Source: a bacterium | Lineage (GTDB): Bacteria > Zhuqueibacterota > Zhuqueibacteria > Zhuqueibacterales > Zhuqueibacteraceae | Reading direction: 5' to 3' | Assembly (NCBI GenBank): GCA_022072515.1 | Contig: JAJVHT010000038.1 | Span: 1 to 38,938 of the forward strand | DNA: 38,938 nucleotides | Part shown: positions 1 to 6,158 of the stretch, one piece after another | How positions within the stretch are numbered: position 1 is the stretch's first letter | Layout of the letters: every line of letters starts with the position of its first letter | Made by a program: the position numbers and the translations under genes | The notes under the pieces: generated by a model | The model's database searches: none | Told to the model about the DNA's origin: nothing | What the model saw: only the letters and a program-made list of their open reading frames with translations

Positions 1-34
1 CTCCAATTTTCTCCCCATTTGCAGGAAAAAACAG

Positions 35-63
35 TTGACTTTCTCCCGATATTCTATTAAATT
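35..63 (+). promoter_or_regulatory. Possible sigma-70-type promoter upstream of the tRNA-Val locus
   Basis: TTGACT at 35-40 is followed after 17 bases by TAAATT at 58-63, which matches the -10 consensus at four of six positions. It lies about 30 bases upstream of the broken tRNA-Val copy and 125 bases upstream of the intact one, so it could drive both. The call rests on consensus matching only. Confidence 0.35.
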
Positions 64-94
64 ATCATGTTTTCTGTAATTGCAGTGAACACGC

Positions 95-160
95 GGGCAG
101 TTAGCTCAGCCTGGTTAGTCCCGCAAGGCGGGATGACATGCAAAAAGTCACAAGGTTGAG
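95..160 (+). pseudogene. Broken tRNA-Val copy with a hairpin in place of the anticodon arm
   Basis: The first 24 bases (acceptor 5' strand and D-arm) are identical to the intact tRNA-Val at 189. The sequence then departs: a perfect hairpin, TCCCGC-AAG-GCGGGA at 119-133, replaces part of the D-stem and anticodon 5' strand. The text TGACATGCAA resumes the anticodon region, and a weak match to the T-arm follows (GTCACAAGGTT). The 3' acceptor strand is lost, so it cannot fold as a tRNA. I read it as a decayed tandem duplicate that received a short palindromic insertion. Confidence 0.75.
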
Positions 161-188
161 AAGTTCTTTGCGATAACAAAATTTTTAT

Positions 189-263
<75 letters not shown>

Positions 264-367
264 CCCAAGAAATCAAGAGGCAAACGGCAAGAAGCAAGCG
301 GCTGCGCCTGTAAGGCAAGTTTGCAGGGAGTCAAAGAACAAAATTTTGAGATTGATACAGTTGTTTG

Positions 368-2305
368 ATGAGTGAATTGATACGAATTGAATTTCCCGAC
401 GGCAAAAGCAAGGAATATCCCCGCGGGATTCGCCCGCAAGATATTTTGAAAGAATTGGGGCGCTCGTTAGCTGAGAAAACCTTCGCGGCCAAATTTAATG
501 ATAAAGTCGTGGATTTAGACCGCCCGCTGCAGAGCGACGGCAATATCCGTTTTTTGACTTGGGACGATGCGGAAGGGAAGGAAGTTTACTGGCACTCCAC
601 TTCCCACATTATGGCGCATGCCATCAAAGAGCTTTATCCCGAAGCGCAATTTGGCGTGGGGCCGCCGATTGAAGACGGTTTTTATTATGACATCGACGTG
701 AACACGCCGATCACCGCCGAAGAGGTCGCGAAGATCGAAGCGAAGATGAAAGCCGTCATTGCCGCGGATCAGCCGTTTCGCCGCGAAGAAATGAGCAAGG
801 AGGAGGCGATTCAGCTTTTTCAGCAGCGCGCCGATAAATATAAACTGGAGTTGCTCAACGATCTCGCTGACAACCGTCCCAGTGTTTATCACGAAGGTGC
901 GTTTGTCGATCTCTGCCGTGGGCCGCACTTGCCGTCGACGGGGCGCGTGAAAAACATCAAGCTGCTCAGCGTCGCCAGCGCGTATTGGCGCGGCAGCGAG
1001 AAAAACAAGATGCTCCAACGCATTTACGGCATTTCGTTTCCGAAAAAAGAAATGCTGGACGAGTATCTGAAGCGCCTCGAAGAAGCGAAGAAACGTGATC
1101 ATCGCCGGCTCGGTCAAGAACTGGAATTATTTTTGATCACCCCGAAGGTGGGCGGCGGTTTGCCGATGTGGCTGCCAAAGGGCACCATCTTGCGCGAGAC
1201 GCTGGAAAAATTCATGCGCGAAGAACAGCGCAAACGCGGTTACCTGCCGGTGGTCACGCCGCATATCGGCAATTTGAATTTGTATAAAACCAGCGGGCAT
1301 TACGAGCATTACAAAGACAGCGGTTTCTCGACGATCAAAGTCGAAGATGAAGAATACATGTTGAAGCCGATGAACTGCCCGCATCATTTTCAGATTTATT
1401 TGGCGAAGCCGCACAGCTACCGCGATTTGCCGATTCGTTTGGCGGAATTCGGCACGGTTTATCGGTACGAGCAATCCGGCGAGCTGACCGGCCTGACGCG
1501 CGTGCGCGGGTTCACGCAGGACGACGCGCACATGTTCGTGCGGCAGGATCAACTCAAAGACGAGTTGTGTGATGTGATCGATTTGATTCAAGTAGTGTTT
1601 CGCACGCTCGGCTTTAGCGATTTCACCACGCGGCTGTCGTTTCGCGATCCGCAGAATAAAAATAAATATGGCGGCAATGACGCCCAATGGGAACAGGCGG
1701 AGCGGGATATCAAAGAAGCGGCAGATGCGTGCGCGTTGAAATATTTCATCGGCATCGGCGAAGCGGCGTTTTACGGGCCGAAAATCGATTTTATGATTCG
1801 CGATGTGTTGGGCCGCACATGGCAGCTCGGCACGGTGCAAGTCGATTACGTGATGCCGGAGCGCTTTAATTTGGAATATACCGGCAACGATAATCAAAAG
1901 CATCGGCCGGTGGTGATTCATCGCGCGCCATTCGGCTCGTTGGAACGCTTCATCGCGATTTTGATCGAGCATTTCGCGGGCGCGTTTCCGACGTGGCTCG
2001 CGCCGGTGCAGGCGGCGATTCTGCCGATCACTGACGCCCAACTCGATTATGCCAACAAAGTGAAAGAGTTGCTCGCCGCGCAAGAGATTCGTTGCGTGCT
2101 GGACGAACGCAACGAGAAGATCGGCCACAAAATCCGGGAGGCGGAATTGCAAAAAATTCCGTACATGCTCGTGGTCGGTGCGAAAGAGGCGGAGAATACC
2201 GCGGTAGCGGTGCGCAAACGCCGCGCCGGCGATTTGGGCAGTATGCCGCTGGAGGCGGTGGTGCAGAAAATTGTGGAAGACATTCAAAGCAAAAGTTTGG
2301 AATAA
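368..2305 (+). CDS. thrS: Threonyl-tRNA synthetase
   Basis: This cytoplasmic class II synthetase charges tRNA-Thr. The 645-residue protein has the full bacterial layout: an N-terminal TGS domain (about 1-62), an editing domain with HxxxH at H80/H84 and CRGPH at 183-187, a catalytic core with the zinc cysteine in MNCPHH (C337) and the RYEQSGE and GFTQDDAHMF motifs, and a C-terminal anticodon-binding domain. A TTG lies directly before the ATG at 368. I prefer the ATG, although no strong Shine-Dalgarno (SD) sequence is present. The gene opens the thrS-infC-rpmI-rplT-pheS-pheT run, the usual order in many bacteria. A 423-residue antisense frame inside it is a shadow. Confidence 0.97.
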   Translation: MSELIRIEFPDGKSKEYPRGIRPQDILKELGRSLAEKTFAAKFNDKVVDLDRPLQSDGNIRFLTWDDAEGKEVYWHSTSHIMAHAIKELYPEAQFGVGPPIEDGFYYDIDVNTPITAEEVAKIEAKMKAVIAADQPFRREEMSKEEAIQLFQQRADKYKLELLNDLADNRPSVYHEGAFVDLCRGPHLPSTGRVKNIKLLSVASAYWRGSEKNKMLQRIYGISFPKKEMLDEYLKRLEEAKKRDHRRLGQELELFLITPKVGGGLPMWLPKGTILRETLEKFMREEQRKRGYLPVVTPHIGNLNLYKTSGHYEHYKDSGFSTIKVEDEEYMLKPMNCPHHFQIYLAKPHSYRDLPIRLAEFGTVYRYEQSGELTGLTRVRGFTQDDAHMFVRQDQLKDELCDVIDLIQVVFRTLGFSDFTTRLSFRDPQNKNKYGGNDAQWEQAERDIKEAADACALKYFIGIGEAAFYGPKIDFMIRDVLGRTWQLGTVQVDYVMPERFNLEYTGNDNQKHRPVVIHRAPFGSLERFIAILIEHFAGAFPTWLAPVQAAILPITDAQLDYANKVKELLAAQEIRCVLDERNEKIGHKIREAELQKIPYMLVVGAKEAENTAVAVRKRRAGDLGSMPLEAVVQKIVEDIQSKSLE

Positions 2306-2308
2306 ATC

Positions 2309-2396
2309 ATTGATTGCCGGGTCAAGGGATTGCTGAATTATTTGAGCTGGGAGCCCGATAATCCAGCAATCCGCCGATCCAACAATCCAATACGCC
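2309..2396. repeat. Degenerate dispersed-type repeat tract (GGATTGNTGGAT-like)
   Basis: The thrS-infC spacer holds runs that on the - strand read as variations of ATTGTTGGAT, GGCGGATTGCTGGAT and similar. On the + strand the CAGCAATCC, CGCCGATCC and AACAATCC pieces are one motif repeated with drift. It codes for nothing plausible and looks like a decayed tandem repeat. Copy number elsewhere in the genome cannot be judged from this window. Confidence 0.5.
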
Positions 2397-2424
2397 ATTT
2401 TACAAAACGCGGAGAAATTGCTCT

Positions 2425-2937
2425 ACGTCAAAACCAAAATCTATTCGGATTAATTATCAAATCCGAGTCCCGAAAGTTCGGCTCATCGGGGCGGATGGCG
2501 AGCAAGTCGGTATTGTGTCGGTTCAAGAAGCGATGCAGCGCGCCGACGCGGCGGGCCTCGATCTCGTTGAGATCGCGCCCACGGCTGAGCCCCCAGTTTG
2601 CCGGGTGATGGATTTCGGCAAATACAAGTATGAGCTGGCGAAAAAGGAAAAAGACAGTCGCAAAAAAGCTGCCGTTATTCACGTCAAAGAAATTCGTTTT
2701 CGCCCAAAGATTGAGGAGCACGACTTCGAATTTAAAACGAAGCACGCCCGCGGGTTCATCGAAGACGGTGACAAGGTCAAAGTCACCGTCATGTTTCGCG
2801 GACGTGAAATGGTGCATCAAGAGTTCGGGAAGGCGGTGCTGAATCGCATGATCGAGCAGCTCTCCGATATTGCCAAAACCGAACGGCCGCCGCACATGGA
2901 AGGCCGCAATTTGACAGTTTACTTTGTTAAAAAATAA
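2425..2937 (+). CDS. infC: Translation initiation factor IF-3, probable ACG start
   Basis: IF-3 binds the 30S subunit, prevents premature 50S joining and checks the start codon. No ATG fits. The first GTG in frame (2515) would remove the start of the conserved N-domain, because the frame upstream already reads RINYQIRVPKVRLIGADGEQ, the family N-terminus. A GGAG at 2411-2414 stands ten bases before ACG at 2425 and gives a 170-residue protein, the normal length. An ATT at 2443 is the main alternative but lacks a nearby SD. Rare start codons are a known feature of infC, where IF-3 discriminates against its own start and so autoregulates. The C-domain is intact through HMEGRNLTVYF. Confidence 0.93.
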   Translation, partial: TSKPKSIRINYQIRVPKVRLIGADGEQVGIVSVQEAMQRADAAGLDLVEIAPTAEPPVCRVMDFGKYKYELAKKEKDSRKKAAVIHVKEIRFRPKIEEHDFEFKTKHARGFIEDGDKVKVTVMFRGREMVHQEFGKAVLNRMIEQLSDIAKTERPPHMEGRNLTVYFVKK

Positions 2938-3041
2938 CTACGCGGAGGGCAGGGGCATAGAACTTGGAGCGCAAGCAGTAAGCTTCAGGCGCTAAGCCCT
3001 CGGCTCGGCGCCCTCTGCTCCCAGAAAAAGAGGAAAAATAA
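2938..3041 (+). repeat. infC-rpmI spacer with imperfect inverted repeats
   Basis: The spacer contains GGAGGGCAGGGGC near its start and a partly complementary GCGCCCTCTGCTCCC near its end. Between them is a smaller hairpin of GGCGC with GCGCC. The middle (GCAAGCAGTAAGCTTCAGGCG) resembles a degenerate short repeat. It could fold into one stem that isolates rpmI translation. An SD, AGAGG, follows just before rpmI. Confidence 0.35.
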
Positions 3042-3233
3042 ATGCCAAAAATGAAAAGCCACCGCTCGGCGAAGAAGCGGTTCAAAATGACCGCGTCCGG
3101 CAAATTGAAACGCCAGCGCGCGGGCAAGCGCCATCTGTTGACGTCAAAAAGCCGCAAGCGCAAACGCAACTTGGGCGCCTCGCAAGTGCATCCGGCGGAT
3201 GCGAAACGCATGATCAATTTGATTGATGTTTGA
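3042..3233 (+). CDS. rpmI: Large ribosomal subunit protein bL35
   Basis: This 63-residue, very basic protein is a component of the 50S subunit. The N-terminus [20 protein letters not shown] and the following [15 protein letters not shown] are the family signature, and the length is typical. An AGAGG stands about ten bases before the ATG. It lies between infC and rplT as in most bacteria, here with unusually repeat-rich spacers on both sides (104 and 173 bases). Confidence 0.97.
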   Translation: MPKMKSHRSAKKRFKMTASGKLKRQRAGKRHLLTSKSRKRKRNLGASQVHPADAKRMINLIDV

Positions 3234-3406
3234 TACGTTTGTAGTGGCTCCTTCAGGAGTCATCTCTGCAAATGCTACAGCGGTTTATTGCTGCGAGAGT
3301 ATTCTTTTTCTAAAAGCAATAGTGGTTGTATTTAAACCCTTTGGGTATCTGTAAAATGTTATGCCTAAAGGCATTACTACGAAATAGAGGAAAGGTATAA
3401 AGAAAC
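3234..3406 (+). repeat. rpmI-rplT spacer packed with short palindromes
   Basis: Four small hairpins occupy this 173-base spacer: TGGCTCCT-TC-AGGAGTCA at 3245-3262, CAGC/GCTG at 3278-3293, ACCC-TTT-GGGT at 3336-3346 and ATGCCT-AA-AGGCAT at 3361-3374. Three of them share a CTT-like centre on one strand. The region could be a leader for L20 autoregulation, as known in other phyla, but I see no L20 target mimic. A palindromic-repeat insertion cluster is the simpler reading. A GAGG/AAAGG SD for rplT follows. Confidence 0.6.
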
Positions 3407-3754
3407 ATGCCTCGTGCACAAGGTTCAGTCCCTTCGCATCGCCGTCGTCGCAAATTATTAAACAAGACGAAAGGCCGTTGGGGCGGCAAAGGGAATTTGC
3501 TGCGCCCCGCGCGTGAAACGTATGAGAAGGGTTTGACATACGCATACAGCGATCGCCGCCGCCGCAAGCGCGATTTTCGCCGGCTGTGGATTGCCCGCAT
3601 CAACGCCGCCGTGCGGATGGCCGGCATGACGTATTCGACCTTCATGAATGCGTTGAAGAAAAAACAGGTCGAGCTTGACCGCAAAGTGCTCGCGGATTTG
3701 GCCGCCCGCGATCCGCAAGCCTTCAGCAGCCTCGTTCAGCTTGCCCAACAATAA
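3407..3754 (+). CDS. rplT: Large ribosomal subunit protein bL20
   Basis: This 50S assembly protein binds 23S rRNA early and in several bacteria represses its own operon. The 115 residues show the family core: MPRAQGSV at the start, then [34 protein letters not shown] and [13 protein letters not shown]. The N-terminal basic tail is slightly shorter than in E. coli. An AGGAAAGG stretch stands about ten bases before the ATG. pheS follows after 51 bases. Confidence 0.97.
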   Translation: MPRAQGSVPSHRRRRKLLNKTKGRWGGKGNLLRPARETYEKGLTYAYSDRRRRKRDFRRLWIARINAAVRMAGMTYSTFMNALKKKQVELDRKVLADLAARDPQAFSSLVQLAQQ

Positions 3755-3805
3755 AGTGGTGCGACAACCATGAACGAAGCGGCATCTCACCAAGCAGAGG
3801 GAAGC

Positions 3806-4855
3806 ATGACTTCGAAGGTTGACGCTCTTCTCGCCGAACTTGACCAACTGCAAGCGCGGTTTGATGACGCCCTGCGCGACGCGACCAATGCTGAGGCACT
3901 GGAGCAGGTGCGTCTGGTCTTTTTGGTGCGCAAGGGCGAGTTGGCGCAATTCTTCAAGCGGCTCGGCGAACTTGACAGCGCCGAACGGCCGCGCCTGGGC
4001 GAACGGCTGAATCAACTGAAAAATTCCTTCGAATCGGCGTTCGCGGAAAAAGGCGCGGCGCTGGCCCAACCGAAAGAAACGGGAGAGTTCGTTGATCTCA
4101 CGCTGCCCGGCATTCGCCGCCGTCTCGGCGCGCGCCATCCGTTATTGCAGGTGTTAGACGAGATCAAGAGCATCTTCGTCAGCATGGGTTTTGCAATCGA
4201 GAGCGGCCCCGAGGCCGAGCTTGATTATTATAATTTCGAAGCGCTTAATATCCCGCCGGATCATCCCAGCCGTGACATGCAGGATACGTTTTATCTCGAC
4301 CTCGGTTCCGAAGCCGAGTCTAAACGTTATATGCTGCGCACGCACACCTCGCCGGTGCAGATTCGCACGATGGAAAAACAGCAGCCGCCGGTGCGCATCA
4401 TTGCGCCGGGCCGTGTGTTTCGCCGCGATGCCCCCGATGCCACGCACTCGCCCATTTTCCATCAATGCGAAGGCTTGTGCGTCGATGAAGGGATTTCTTT
4501 TGCCGACTTAAAAGGCACCCTCCAAACTTTTGCCCAAAAACTTTTCGGGCCGGATATCAAAATCCGCTTCCGGCCGGGATTTTTCCCCTTTACCGAACCG
4601 AGCGCCGAATACGATTTTACCTGCACGATTTGCCGCGGCAAAGGTTGCCGCACGTGTAAGGGCACCGGCTGGATTGAAATTTCCGGCGCCGGCATGGTCG
4701 ATCCGGCGGTGTTTGGTTTTGTCAATTATGACAGCGAACGTTATACCGGCTACGCTTGGGGCATGGGCGCCGACCGCCTCGCGATGCTCAAGCTCGGCGT
4801 CGAAGACATCCGGATGTTTTTTGATAATGATGTGAGATTTTTGCGGCAGTTTTAA
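3806..4855 (+). CDS. pheS: Phenylalanyl-tRNA synthetase alpha subunit
   Basis: This is the catalytic alpha chain of the alpha2-beta2 enzyme that charges tRNA-Phe. I start at the ATG at 3806 because GAGG at 3797-3800 is spaced correctly, giving 349 residues. An in-frame ATG at 3770 has no SD. An N-terminal coiled-coil arm is followed by the class II core with HPLLQVLDEIKSIFVSMGF, the motif 2 region APGRVFRRDAPDATHSPIFH, and the motif 3 end WGMGADRLAMLKLG. A CTIC...GCRTC four-cysteine knuckle before the active-site loop is known in many PheS proteins. The stop codon is one base from the next start, so the inserted genes that follow are likely cotranscribed with it. Confidence 0.97.
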   Translation: MTSKVDALLAELDQLQARFDDALRDATNAEALEQVRLVFLVRKGELAQFFKRLGELDSAERPRLGERLNQLKNSFESAFAEKGAALAQPKETGEFVDLTLPGIRRRLGARHPLLQVLDEIKSIFVSMGFAIESGPEAELDYYNFEALNIPPDHPSRDMQDTFYLDLGSEAESKRYMLRTHTSPVQIRTMEKQQPPVRIIAPGRVFRRDAPDATHSPIFHQCEGLCVDEGISFADLKGTLQTFAQKLFGPDIKIRFRPGFFPFTEPSAEYDFTCTICRGKGCRTCKGTGWIEISGAGMVDPAVFGFVNYDSERYTGYAWGMGADRLAMLKLGVEDIRMFFDNDVRFLRQF

Positions 4856-4856
4856 T

Positions 4857-5489
4857 ATGTATAAAAAAGCCGGCGCCTATCCGCCACCGGATCTTAAGTC
4901 GCAAGAAAAAATTCCATTGGCGACGATACAAACTGCAGCGATGGAATTTTTGCGCGGCCGCGAGGATGCCGTGGTGTTTGGCGCGCATGCGGTGAATGCG
5001 TATGTAAAAGAGAAACGTGCAACGCAGGAACTCGATTTGCTCTCGACGCGCACGGCAAAATTGGCGACCGAACTGCGCGACTATTTAAATCGGCGTTTCC
5101 GGATTTTTCTGCTCATTCGGCGCCTCAACAAAGGCGAGGGCCGGCGAATTTATCAAGCGACAAAAGACGGCAATCATTTTTTGATCGACATTCGGCCGGT
5201 GGCAAAATTGCCACAAGCCAAAGCAATCGCGCAAGTTTTATTTATAGAACCGGCAGAATTGATTGCCAGCAAAGTCATCGCCTATCACCATCGCCGTGAC
5301 AAACCGAAAGGCGATATGGACTGGCGCGATTTGGCGAAACTGTTGCTGACGTTTCCGGAATTAAAAAGCAATTCCGGAGTGGTGTGGGAACGGTTACAAG
5401 CGGTGGGGGCGGAGGAAACGGTGCTTGAAGAGTGGAAAAAATTAGTCACGCAAAACGTAGCGCAGACTTCCAGTCTGCCAACGAAATAA
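4857..5489 (+). CDS. Nucleotidyltransferase-fold protein, copy 1 (variant active site)
   Basis: The 210-residue protein shows the pattern of AbiEii/MNT-like nucleotidyltransferases: a helix, then FGAHAVNAYVKEKRATQELD, a later acidic strand FLIDIRPV, and a C-terminal helical part with a lysine-rich AYHHRRDKPKGDMDWRDLAKLL. In the family the first motif carries T-x-D-x-D. Here it is TQELD, so the first catalytic aspartate is glutamate. It starts one base after pheS stops. The last residues (AQTSSLP) are encoded by a short palindromic repeat. The copy at 5502 is a clear paralogue. The substrate is unknown, and a toxin or tRNA-modifying role is only a possibility. Confidence 0.8.
   Translation: MYKKAGAYPPPDLKSQEKIPLATIQTAAMEFLRGREDAVVFGAHAVNAYVKEKRATQELDLLSTRTAKLATELRDYLNRRFRIFLLIRRLNKGEGRRIYQATKDGNHFLIDIRPVAKLPQAKAIAQVLFIEPAELIASKVIAYHHRRDKPKGDMDWRDLAKLLLTFPELKSNSGVVWERLQAVGAEETVLEEWKKLVTQNVAQTSSLPTK
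5462..5478. repeat. Short palindrome at the 3' end of nucleotidyltransferase copy 1
   Basis: GCAGACT-TCC-AGTCTGC is a perfect 7-base-pair hairpin with a 3-base loop. It lies inside the last codons of the gene at 4857 and supplies the residues AQTSSL near the C-terminus. The paralogue at 5502 has no equivalent tail, so the gene end was probably rewritten by an inserted repeat. Confidence 0.7.
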
Positions 5490-5501
5490 AATATAAAACC
5501 A

Positions 5502-6131
5502 ATGTTCAGCGCGGACGTTTTAACATTTCAAGAATTTATGGCGGGTGAGAAATTGCCGTTGGCGACAATTCAAAATGCGGTACTCGAATTTTTACGAGGC
5601 CGCAATGACGTCGCCCTGTTTGGCGCGCAAGCGGTCAATGCCTATGTCAAAGAGCCGCGCATGACGCAAGACGTCGATTTGCTTGCGCAACGTGCTGAAG
5701 AATTTACAAAAGAATTGCTGAGCCATTTAAAAGAAAAATTTCATATTGCCGTGCGTGTGCGAGAAATCGCCGAGGGAAAAGGCTATCGCTTATATCAGAT
5801 GCAGAAATCTGGCAATCGGCATTTAGTTGACATTCGACCTGTTGCAGTTTTGCCGCCAACCAAACGAATTTTAAAAGTGCTGGTCGTAACGCCGGCGGAA
5901 TTAATCGCCAATAAAGTGATCGCCTATCATCAGCGACACGACAGCCCCAAGTCCGGCACAGACTGGCGCGATTTGGCCATTTTATTGTTGACCTTTCCAA
6001 AATTAAAAAATGAATCAGGGCCCGTCGTCGAAAGATTACAAGCCGCAGGCGTTGATCAAGCTGTTTTTGCTCGCTGGAAAGAAATCGTGAAACGAGACAT
6101 TCGGCCTACCAAAGAAACTGATGAGTTTTGA
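5502..6131 (+). CDS. Nucleotidyltransferase-fold protein, copy 2
   Basis: This 209-residue paralogue of the preceding gene aligns along most of its length: KLPLATIQNAVLEFLRGR, FGAQAVNAYVKEPRMTQDVD, RHLVDIRPVAVLPP and VIAYHQRHDSPKSGTDWRDL. The TQDVD motif and the later D of LVDIRP keep all three acidic residues expected of a working nucleotidyltransferase, unlike copy 1. It begins 12 bases after copy 1 and ends 27 bases before pheT, so the pair splits the usual pheS-pheT junction. An alternative start is ATG 5538. No antitoxin-like partner is visible. It resembles the AbiEii family in pattern, but its function is unknown. Confidence 0.82.
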   Translation: MFSADVLTFQEFMAGEKLPLATIQNAVLEFLRGRNDVALFGAQAVNAYVKEPRMTQDVDLLAQRAEEFTKELLSHLKEKFHIAVRVREIAEGKGYRLYQMQKSGNRHLVDIRPVAVLPPTKRILKVLVVTPAELIANKVIAYHQRHDSPKSGTDWRDLAILLLTFPKLKNESGPVVERLQAAGVDQAVFARWKEIVKRDIRPTKETDEF

Positions 6132-6158
6132 AACTTATGCAAATCGACAAAGCGCCTT

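Noticed and set aside
1127..2398. A 423-residue open frame on the - strand inside thrS
   Set aside because: It lies wholly across a well-conserved synthetase gene and its terminal part is translated repeat. It has no ribosome-binding site or recognisable motif.
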